Part shown: positions 14,986 through 20,953 of the stretch, piece by piece | Layout of the letters: the number at the start of each line of letters is the position of its first letter | How positions within the stretch are numbered: the first letter of the stretch is position 1 | Source: Bacteroidota bacterium | GTDB taxonomy: Bacteria > Bacteroidota > Bacteroidia > Chitinophagales > Chitinophagaceae | NCBI GenBank assembly: GCA_023386395.1 | Contig: JAEWJV010000189.1 | Coordinates: 1 to 24,703, forward strand | Length of the DNA stretch: 24,703 nt | Direction: 5' to 3' | The notes under the pieces: generated by a model | What the model saw: only the letters and a program-made list of their open reading frames with translations | The model's database searches: none | Told to the model about the DNA's origin: nothing | Made by a program: the position numbers and the translations under genes

Positions 14986-16071
14986 TTATTCCTCCCAGTC
15001 AACCATAAAGAGGTTAATATCATATCCGCCGCCGCTGCTACGGTTTGAGGAAAACATTAGTTTCTTGCCATCATAGCTAAACATGGGGAAGGCATCAAAG
15101 CCATTGCCATGCGAGATTTTTTCAAGGCCGCTGCCATCTAAATTCATTAAATACATATTGAAAGGAAAGCCGTGCTTATATTCATAATTGCTGCAAAAAA
15201 TAATGCGTTTGCCATCGGGCGTAAAATTGGGCGCCCAGTTTGCCTGGCCCAGTGAAGTTATCTGCTGTGGATTACTGCCATCTGCATTGGCTATAAACAC
15301 TTCCATTTGCGTGGGTGCCACAAGGCCTTTTAATAAAAGATCTTTATAGTTTTTTATGTCTTCGGCTGTTTTGGGCCGGCTGGCACGCCATACTATTTTT
15401 GTGCCGTCTGGACTAAACCATGCGCCGCCATCATAACCGAGTTCATGCGTAATCTGTGTAATCTTTCCCGTTTCTAATTCCATTACATATAAATCAAGGT
15501 CGCCGCTACGCTCAGATGTAAAGATCATTTTCTTCCCATCGGGCGATAAGGTAGCTTCAGCATCATAACCCTTCGTTTTGGTGAGCTGTTTAATTATTTT
15601 TCCCGCTGTATCGGCTAAAAAAATATCATAGCTGTCATATACCGGCCACAGGTAGCGGTTGCCATACTGCTTGCGGTCGGGCACCGGCGGGCAGCTATCC
15701 CCACCTAAATATGTTGAAGCATATACCACCTGCTGGCCGCCCGGCAAAAAATAACCGCAGGTGGTGCGGCCAAGCCCGCTGCTCAATTGCTTAAATATAA
15801 ATGGCCGGCCGGCTGCAGGGATGTTCCCAATAAACATCCTGTCGCACATAATGCCTTCCTTTTCATTTTTACGCTGAAAAATCACCTGTTTATCATCATA
15901 GCTCCAGTAAGCTTCCGCATTATCGCCGTTAAAAGTTAGCTGCTGAATATTTTTAAAATGTTTTTCATCCGGATATATTAAGCTGTCAGCGCTTTGCGCT
16001 TTCAGGGTTTTTACAGTTATAACAGAAGCAATAAAGAAGAACAGGTATTTTATAAATTTCAAACCGTGCAT
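14986..16071 (-). CDS. Exported TolB-like beta-propeller (PD40/WD40-like) protein
   Basis: A 361-residue protein with a signal peptide (MHGLKFIKYLFFFIASVITVKTLKAQ, cleavage after AQ) and at least five propeller blades of the PD40 type, each with an SPDG or FxxDGKKIxF signature: SYDDKQVIF, SPDGKKMIFTSERSGD, SPDGTKIVWRASRP, TPDGKRIIFCSN and SYDGKKLMFSSNRS. Such proteins sit in the periplasm or on the surface and bind proteins or peptides; in Bacteroidota they often occur next to peptidases. The target is unknown. The frame is open to 16233, but the ATG at 16069-16071 starts the signal peptide and follows a TACATTTG promoter box. It may be co-transcribed with the small membrane protein gene downstream. 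Confidence 0.88.
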   Translation of the reverse strand: MHGLKFIKYLFFFIASVITVKTLKAQSADSLIYPDEKHFKNIQQLTFNGDNAEAYWSYDDKQVIFQRKNEKEGIMCDRMFIGNIPAAGRPFIFKQLSSGLGRTTCGYFLPGGQQVVYASTYLGGDSCPPVPDRKQYGNRYLWPVYDSYDIFLADTAGKIIKQLTKTKGYDAEATLSPDGKKMIFTSERSGDLDLYVMELETGKITQITHELGYDGGAWFSPDGTKIVWRASRPKTAEDIKNYKDLLLKGLVAPTQMEVFIANADGSNPQQITSLGQANWAPNFTPDGKRIIFCSNYEYKHGFPFNMYLMNLDGSGLEKISHGNGFDAFPMFSYDGKKLMFSSNRSSGGGYDINLFMVDWEE

Positions 16072-16091
16072 TATATAAAATTTAAACTGCG

Positions 16092-16099
16092 CAAATGTA
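16092..16099 (-). promoter_or_regulatory. Candidate -7 box for the TolB-like gene
   Basis: The minus strand reads TACATTTG, an exact TAnnTTTG match 20 bases before the ATG, giving a leader of about 15 bases. The expected -33 TTTG is not clear (TTTAC at that distance). It lies in the 194-base region divergent from the HerA-like gene. Confidence 0.4.
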
Positions 16100-16265
16100 A
16101 TGACAAAGACATGTTGATGTAAAAAGGATAATGGCAGATGAAAGCAGCGGCTGCGCGTATTCGTATTGCACCCATTGCTGAATATGCTTTTCCAGGGCAT
16201 ATTACCATTGCTTAAATTTTTCTCCGCAAACATCTAATCTCCTATCTTTCCCAAAAAAATTTTAA

Positions 16266-17813
16266 ATGGCTTCATCCAATGAATTCCTCGCTGCCATAAA
16301 CAATGGTTATAGTTTTAAAGGAGATCATATTAAAATAGGCTGCGGTATGCTTGATGGCCAGGTTGTTCCGGGCGCTGATGTATCCATCCCTTTGCGCATG
16401 CTTAACCGCCACGGTCTTATTGCCGGCGCCACAGGAACGGGCAAAACCAAAACATTACAGCTCCTGAGCGAATTTTTAAGCGATGCCAGCGTACCGGTTG
16501 TAATGATGGATATTAAAGGCGACCTGAGTGGCATTGCTGCAGCAGGTGCTGTGAATGATAAACTTGCCGAACGTATAAAACTGCTTAACATTAATTATGT
16601 GCCAACAGGTTTCCCGGTTGAATTGCTTACATTAAGCAATGAAAAGGGAATAAGGTTAAGGGCTACGGTAACAGAGTTCGGGCCAATATTACTCAGTAAA
16701 ATCCTCGGCCTGAACGATACGCAGGGCGGAGTGGTTTCAATGCTGTTTAAATATTGCGATGATAATAAACTTCCCCTGCTTGACCTGAAGGATTTCATTA
16801 AGATATTGCAATATGCCGCCAATGAAGGCAAAGATGAACTGGGCAAGATGTATGGCAACATTTCATCTGCAACAACAGGCACCATCCTGCGCAAGGTGGT
16901 TGAACTGCAGCAACAGGGCGCTGATATATTCTTCGGCGAACCCAGCTTTGAAATTGACGACCTGATGCGCATAAACGATGATGGCCGTGGCATGATCAAT
17001 ATTCTTCGCGTTACAGACATGCAGAGCAGGCCAAAACTCTTTTCAACATTCATGCTGCAAATGCTGGCAGAACTGTATGCCACCTGTCCCGAAGAAGGCG
17101 ACCTTGACAGGCCAAAGCTTGTAATGTTTATTGATGAAGCACACCTCATTTTTGAAGAAGCGACAGATGCATTATTACAACAGATAGAAACCGTCATAAA
17201 ACTTATCCGCTCGAAAGGCATAGGCATTTTCTTCTGCACACAGAACCCGCAGGATGTGCCGGCTTCCATATTAAGCCAGCTTGCCTTAAAAGTGCAACAT
17301 GCACTGCGCGCCTTTACCGCCGCCGACAGGAAGACCATTAAAAAAGCCGCGGAGAATTTTCCGGAAACAGATTTCTATAAAACAGAAGACCTGCTTACGC
17401 AGCTCGGCACAGGCGAAGCCTTTATAACAACATTGAATGAAAAAGGCATTCCCACACCACTGGTGCATACCATGCTTTGCCCACCCCGCAGCCGCATGGA
17501 TATTTTAAGCGAAAGCGAAATAGATGCATTGATTGCCAAAAGCAAGCTCATCAATAAATACAACCGGGAGATCAACAGCGAAAGCGCTTATGAAATACTA
17601 AACGAAAAATTACAGGTTGCAGCGGAAAGGCAGCAACAACAGGCGCAGGCGGCACAGCAGCAAAAACAAACCCGGCAGGTTAAAGAAAAAAGCATTTTTG
17701 ATACGCCCGCCATGCGCCAGGTTGAACGAACTGCCGCTTCTGTAATTACACGCAGCATATTAGGCGCATTAGGCCTGGGCGGCAGCCGCCGCAAAAGAAA
17801 AAGCTGGTTTTAA
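16266..17813 (+). CDS. HerA-like ATPase of the YjgR/DUF853 family
   Basis: A 515-residue cytoplasmic P-loop ATPase. Walker A is GATGTGKT (54-61) and Walker B is FIDEAH (288-293). Between them lie MDIKGDLSGI (81-90) and the GTILRKVVELQQQGADIFFGEPSFEIDDL segment typical of YjgR-like proteins. QNPQDVPASILSQLALKVQHALRAF corresponds to sensor and arginine-finger regions of the FtsK/HerA superfamily. A Gln-rich linker (about 448-470) precedes a basic C-terminus ending RRKRKSWF. HerA-type proteins are hexameric DNA translocases, but the cellular role of the YjgR branch is not settled. No NurA-type nuclease gene is adjacent. The ATG at 16266 follows a T-rich leader. Confidence 0.9.
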   Translation: MASSNEFLAAINNGYSFKGDHIKIGCGMLDGQVVPGADVSIPLRMLNRHGLIAGATGTGKTKTLQLLSEFLSDASVPVVMMDIKGDLSGIAAAGAVNDKLAERIKLLNINYVPTGFPVELLTLSNEKGIRLRATVTEFGPILLSKILGLNDTQGGVVSMLFKYCDDNKLPLLDLKDFIKILQYAANEGKDELGKMYGNISSATTGTILRKVVELQQQGADIFFGEPSFEIDDLMRINDDGRGMINILRVTDMQSRPKLFSTFMLQMLAELYATCPEEGDLDRPKLVMFIDEAHLIFEEATDALLQQIETVIKLIRSKGIGIFFCTQNPQDVPASILSQLALKVQHALRAFTAADRKTIKKAAENFPETDFYKTEDLLTQLGTGEAFITTLNEKGIPTPLVHTMLCPPRSRMDILSESEIDALIAKSKLINKYNREINSESAYEILNEKLQVAAERQQQQAQAAQQQKQTRQVKEKSIFDTPAMRQVERTAASVITRSILGALGLGGSRRKRKSWF

Positions 17814-17814
17814 G

Positions 17815-17863
17815 GATGAGTTGTGAATAGCGGGTTGAGAGTTGTCAATCGTGAAACGTGAAT
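17815..17863. repeat. Seven-unit degenerate 7-bp tandem repeat
   Basis: Units are GATGAGT, TGTGAAT, AGCGGGT, TGAGAGT, TGTCAAT, CGTGAAA and CGTGAAT. The period and the central GA(A/G) match the arrays at 14948 and 11119. The last unit also supplies the left arm of the palindrome at 17858. Confidence 0.65.
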
Positions 17864-17874
17864 GCAATATTCAC
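17858..17874. promoter_or_regulatory. Palindrome upstream of D-lactate dehydrogenase
   Basis: GTGAAT-GCAAT-ATTCAC is a perfect 6-bp dyad with a 5-base spacer, 43 bases before the dehydrogenase ATG. The position suits an operator. Spacing differs from the canonical CRP site (GTGA-N6-TCAC; here N9), so the binding protein is unknown. Confidence 0.35.
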
Positions 17875-17917
17875 TTATACACCAGCTTGTTTAAGCACAA
17901 AAAATAATATTGTTATT

Positions 17918-18910
17918 ATGAAGATCGCTCTGTTCAGCGCTAAAAGTTATGATAAGGAATATTTTGACAGGATCAATAAATATCATCATTATTCCATTAC
18001 TTATTTTGAAGCAGGACTTAATAAAAACACCGCTAACTTAACACAAGGCTTTGACGCGGTTTGCATTTTTGTAAATGATAATCTTGATAAGGAAACGATT
18101 GAAAAGATTGCGGCAAACGGCATTAAAATTATTGCCTTGCGCTGCGCCGGTTTTAATAACGTTGATATTTCTGCAGCGTATGCAAACAACATTAAAGTGG
18201 TGCGTGTGCCCGCTTATTCTCCTGAAGCTGTGGCAGAACATGCCGTGGCGCTTATTCTTACATTAAACAGGAAAACCCATAAAGCCTATAACCGTGTAAG
18301 GGAAAGCAATTTTTCGCTGGAAAGGCTTACGGGTTTTAACCTGCATAATAAAACAGTTGGTGTAATTGGCACAGGCATTATAGGGAGGGCGTTTTGCAAT
18401 ATCATGCTGGGTTTTGGATGCTGTGTTATAGCTTATGACGTTTATGAAGCAGATGAATTAAAGCGGAAAGGCGTTAAATATGTAAGCCTTGATGAATTGC
18501 TTGCGCAAGCTGATATTATTTCCCTGCATTGCCCGCTTACGCCCGAAACAAAACATATTATTAATAAAAGTGCTTTTAGTAAGATGAAGAATGGCGCAAT
18601 GCTCATTAATACCGGCCGCGGCGCATTGATTAATACAAAAGATGCCATCAAAGCTTTGAAGGATGGAAAGCTTGGTTACCTGGGCATTGATGTATATGAA
18701 CAGGAAACCAATATTTTCTTTCGCGATCTTTCTGAAGAAATTATGCAGGATGAAATCTTTGCAAGGCTGATGACTTTTCCCAATGTGCTGGTTACAGCAC
18801 ACCAGGCATTTTTTACCAGCGAAGCCTTAGAGCAGATAGCCACCATAACATTAAACAACTTAGCAGATTTTGAAAATGGTAAAGCGCTTGTAAACGAAGT
18901 AAAAGCCTGA
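17918..18910 (+). CDS. ldhA: Fermentative D-lactate dehydrogenase (LdhA-like)
   Basis: A 330-residue member of the D-isomer 2-hydroxyacid dehydrogenase family, close in length and sequence style to Escherichia coli LdhA (329). The NAD-binding loop is GTGIIG (151-156), and the catalytic set is Arg234 (NTGRGALINT), Glu263 (VYEQETNIFF) and His295 (TAHQAFFT). LRCAGFNNVD (74-83) provides the substrate loop. It reduces pyruvate to D-lactate with NADH, regenerating NAD+ when respiration is limited. The frame is open 20 codons upstream into the repeat array, but the ATG at 17918 begins the conserved MKIALFSAKSYD. It converges on the DUF6132-like gene with only 5 bases between stops. Confidence 0.92.
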   Translation: MKIALFSAKSYDKEYFDRINKYHHYSITYFEAGLNKNTANLTQGFDAVCIFVNDNLDKETIEKIAANGIKIIALRCAGFNNVDISAAYANNIKVVRVPAYSPEAVAEHAVALILTLNRKTHKAYNRVRESNFSLERLTGFNLHNKTVGVIGTGIIGRAFCNIMLGFGCCVIAYDVYEADELKRKGVKYVSLDELLAQADIISLHCPLTPETKHIINKSAFSKMKNGAMLINTGRGALINTKDAIKALKDGKLGYLGIDVYEQETNIFFRDLSEEIMQDEIFARLMTFPNVLVTAHQAFFTSEALEQIATITLNNLADFENGKALVNEVKA

Positions 18911-18915
18911 AATTT

Positions 18916-19113
18916 TTATGCCCGTTTTTGAGAAAACACGGAAGCCAGCAGGCCTCCCATTATGCTTCCGTAAATGCTGCTGTTAACAGGTTTGGATGTA
19001 ATGGCGCATGTGCCGGAGTTGCATCCTATAAATTTCCAGTATAGAAAGCCTGCAGCAGCGCCAATAAATATGCCCGCAATAATTGCTATATTTTTCTTTA
19101 AAAACACTTTCAT
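18916..19113 (-). CDS. DUF6132-like small membrane protein with CxSGxC motif
   Basis: A 65-residue protein with two hydrophobic segments (about 9-26 and 46-60). The loop between them has GCNSGTCAITSKP (Cys31, Cys36), the recognisable mark of the DUF6132-type family of Bacteroidota and allied groups. Its biochemical function is unknown. With a Lys-rich N-terminus inside, the Cys pair would face the periplasm. It is the last gene of the OsmC-rhodanese series. Its ATG follows by one base the TAG that would end the upstream haem lipoprotein if that gene were in its original frame. The Cys motif is nearly the same as that in the YgaP-like protein two genes upstream. Confidence 0.8.
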   Translation of the reverse strand: MKVFLKKNIAIIAGIFIGAAAGFLYWKFIGCNSGTCAITSKPVNSSIYGSIMGGLLASVFSQKRA

Positions 19114-19114
19114 C

Positions 19115-19697
19115 CTATTTTGTCATTTTTATTTTCCATAAGCCTCTAAGTTCACCGGCATGGTAACCGGTAGCCTTGTCAGCCGGGTACTTTTGATTGA
19201 TAACTGCTAATACTTCGGAAGATATCTGTTTGCGTATGGCCATGGCATTTGAGGCAGGTGGGCATGGCAATGGTAATTGCTTTATAGTAAGTAATGCTGT
19301 TACCCGACTGCATGATAAAATGCTTTTGCTTTTGTGCGCTATCTTGTATTAACTCATTCATTTGCTGCCAGGCAAGGCTGTCTGCAGCAGTTTGCAGTGC
19401 ATTACCGGGATTACGGTTTTTATTGCTAATCCTGCTAATAGCATATCCATACAAGGCAGCAGCGGAGTCTGTAAGCGGAATTGCTTTTTCGCTGCAAAAA
19501 CCAACTGCACCGGCCACACCGCGTGTTTGTATGGCATTGGATACATTGTACAACAGCATTGCCTGTGCGAAGGAGGCAACGCTATCACCCCTGCGTAAAT
19601 ACAATGCTTCATCCGGCGTGCTTTTTTCAGATGGCGTATTGTTGCAAGCTGCCAGCAGTGTAGTTAACACAAACACTATAAATGCCGTATGCTTCAT
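19115..19697 (-). pseudogene. Tll0287-like (DUF3365) haem lipoprotein, frameshifted near C-terminus
   Basis: The uninterrupted frame (19179-19697) encodes 172 residues: a lipoprotein signal (LLAAC, Cys18), the Tll0287-like region (GVAGAVGFCSEKAIPLTDS, ISRISNKNRNPGNALQ) and a c-type haem site CLKCH (Cys148, Cys151, His152). After HGHTQTDI the frame runs into a non-family tail and TGA. In another frame the family's normal ending is present: SEVLAVINQKYP, then DKATGYHAGELRGLW and TAG at 19115-19117. A one-base gain or two-base loss near 19217-19221 explains this. The protein would be a periplasmic, membrane-anchored haem sensor or electron carrier. The haem site survives, so some function may remain; a sequencing error is also possible. 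Confidence 0.8.
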
Positions 19698-19703
19698 TCC
19701 TGA

Positions 19704-19940
19704 TTATTTTCTATCGTCATGTAATTTATCGCCTGTTGCGCAGGTACGGTTACCTGTGCTGGAAATGCTGCAACTGCCCGAACCGCAGCCACCTATATTG
19801 AATACCGGCATTAAAGAAAACAGCGCACCGATGAGAATAAAGCTCCAGTCATGCATCCTGATTCCCTGCACCAGTACCAACACCCCAACCGCAAGCCGAA
19901 AAACACGCATAAAATTCCAGCTACTTAAATATTGTTTCAT
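19704..19940 (-). CDS. YgaP-like (DUF2892) small membrane protein with CxSGxC tail
   Basis: A 78-residue protein. Two hydrophobic segments (about 12-28 and 32-48) include FMRVFRLAVGVLVL and the MPVFNIGGC junction typical of the YgaP transmembrane domain family. A Cys-rich tail follows: GGCGSGSCSISS (Cys52, Cys57) and Cys67. In E. coli YgaP this membrane part is fused to a rhodanese domain; here the rhodanese is a separate gene 52 bases upstream. With both termini inside, the Cys tail would be cytoplasmic, within reach of the rhodanese. It may anchor or receive persulfide sulfur, but this is inferred. The haem lipoprotein gene begins 6 bases after its stop. Confidence 0.82.
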   Translation of the reverse strand: MKQYLSSWNFMRVFRLAVGVLVLVQGIRMHDWSFILIGALFSLMPVFNIGGCGSGSCSISSTGNRTCATGDKLHDDRK

Positions 19941-19992
19941 ACCTATATCTTATTTTCTGAATGATGAAATCTCCCGGCAATAAACGGCTGCA

Positions 19993-20310
19993 TTATTTAT
20001 TCATGCATGCCTGAACATTATGCCACGATCCGCCATTTATTATATTCCGTATACCTTTTTCTTCCAGCATGCCTTTTGCCCGTCCTGCCCTGCCGCCGCT
20101 TTGACAAAAAAGAACGATGCCATTTTCTGCTTTAAACTCAGATAAACGGCTCAGCACTTTATCTAACGGAATATTGACAGCACCTTTCACACTGCCCATG
20201 GAAAATTCTCCGGGGGTACGTACATCTACCAGATAAGCACCGTTTTTTATGGCCCCGGCAAGGGCTTCATTATCTGTTCCTGCGAACAGGTTTTTAAACA
20301 TTTCAAACAT
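19993..20310 (-). CDS. Single-domain rhodanese-like protein
   Basis: A 105-residue cytoplasmic rhodanese domain. It has LVDVRTPGEFSMGSVKGAVNIPL at about 27-49 (the conserved D-V-R-x-x-x-E and G-A-x-N-I-P elements) and the active-site loop CQSGGRAGRA with catalytic Cys69. It would carry persulfide sulfur on Cys69 and transfer it to thiols, cyanide or a partner protein. The gene lies in a minus-strand series with OsmC upstream and a YgaP-like membrane protein downstream, as if a YgaP protein had been split in two. This context favours handling of sulfide or reactive sulfur over a housekeeping role. The ATG at 20308-20310 is chosen; Met4 is a possible alternative. Confidence 0.92.
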   Translation of the reverse strand: MFEMFKNLFAGTDNEALAGAIKNGAYLVDVRTPGEFSMGSVKGAVNIPLDKVLSRLSEFKAENGIVLFCQSGGRAGRAKGMLEEKGIRNIINGGSWHNVQACMNK

Positions 20311-20370
20311 TTTGTTCTATTATTAAATTAAAAAATACTTTACTGAAAACTGAATAATATTTTGGAACAC

Positions 20371-20805
20371 CTAATTCAGAGACGGGCTGAGCGTAATAAC
20401 TGTTTTCATTGAATTGGTTACCAGGCAGCCGGTTTTAGCTTTTTCAAATACCCGCATTACTTTCTCCGCATCTTCCTGCGGGTGTGCAAGCTTAACAACC
20501 GGATGCATTTCGGCTTCCGTTATCTGGTACCTGCCATCAACCATTTGAAGCCGGGCGACTGTTTTGCAGTCAAAATCTTCCACCTCAATTTTAAAATTAT
20601 GTGCAATGGCTAAAAAGGTAGCCATATAACAACTGTTTATAGAAGCTACAAACAAGTGCTCCGGAGACCAGATGCCCCTAACGCCATCCGGGAATTCAGG
20701 CGGTGTGGCGCATTCGATGGTTTTATTTAAAACAGGTGATGAAAGTTCACCAACCCTTCCTTCTTTACGTCGAATATTTACTTCATAAAAATGTTCCTGT
20801 GCCAT
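20371..20805 (-). CDS. OsmC family protein
   Basis: A 144-residue OsmC/Ohr-fold protein. Two family cysteines are visible: Cys59 in SINSCYMATFLAIA and Cys127 in KTGCLVTNS, along with PEHLFVAS. OsmC proteins are homodimers that reduce organic hydroperoxides, and some members act on persulfides or other reactive sulfur. It is first in the minus-strand series leading to the rhodanese gene 60 bases downstream, probably one operon. The upstream region has two palindromes (20811-20857 and 20873-20886) that could bind a regulator. The ATG at 20803-20805 gives the normal family length. The substrate cannot be fixed from sequence. Confidence 0.9.
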   Translation of the reverse strand: MAQEHFYEVNIRRKEGRVGELSSPVLNKTIECATPPEFPDGVRGIWSPEHLFVASINSCYMATFLAIAHNFKIEVEDFDCKTVARLQMVDGRYQITEAEMHPVVKLAHPQEDAEKVMRVFEKAKTGCLVTNSMKTVITLSPSLN

Positions 20806-20810
20806 ATATT

Positions 20811-20886
20811 AAGTTTTGCTTTTGCAGTATTATATTGTTTTGCAAAATTCAAAACTTAACCAGACCCGTACAGTAACTTTAGTTAC
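20811..20886 (-). promoter_or_regulatory. Regulatory region upstream of the OsmC gene with two dyads
   Basis: AAGTTTTG (20811-20818) and CAAAACTT (20850-20857) form a perfect 8-bp inverted repeat with inner TTTTGCA/TGCAAAA arms, and GTAAC-TTTA-GTTAC (20873-20886) is a perfect 5-bp dyad. On the minus strand TTTG near 20852 is followed after about 17 bases by TAATACTG, a partial -33/-7 pair. The GTAAC dyad would sit upstream of it, where an activator might bind. All of this is positional inference. Confidence 0.4.
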
Positions 20887-20953
20887 ATAAGAAAGGCTGT
20901 AAGAAAGTATTTAGTGTTTTTAAACCTGTGGCCAATAAAATATAAGCACGGGT

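Noticed and set aside
14907..15023. Upstream extension of the four-helix membrane protein
   Set aside because: It reads through the 7-bp tandem repeat and into the TolB-like gene; the conserved N-terminus MYNFLLGLHNLLRW starts at 14906.
16072..16233. Upstream extension of the TolB-like protein
   Set aside because: It would bury the signal peptide about 55 residues inside the protein and crosses the likely promoter.
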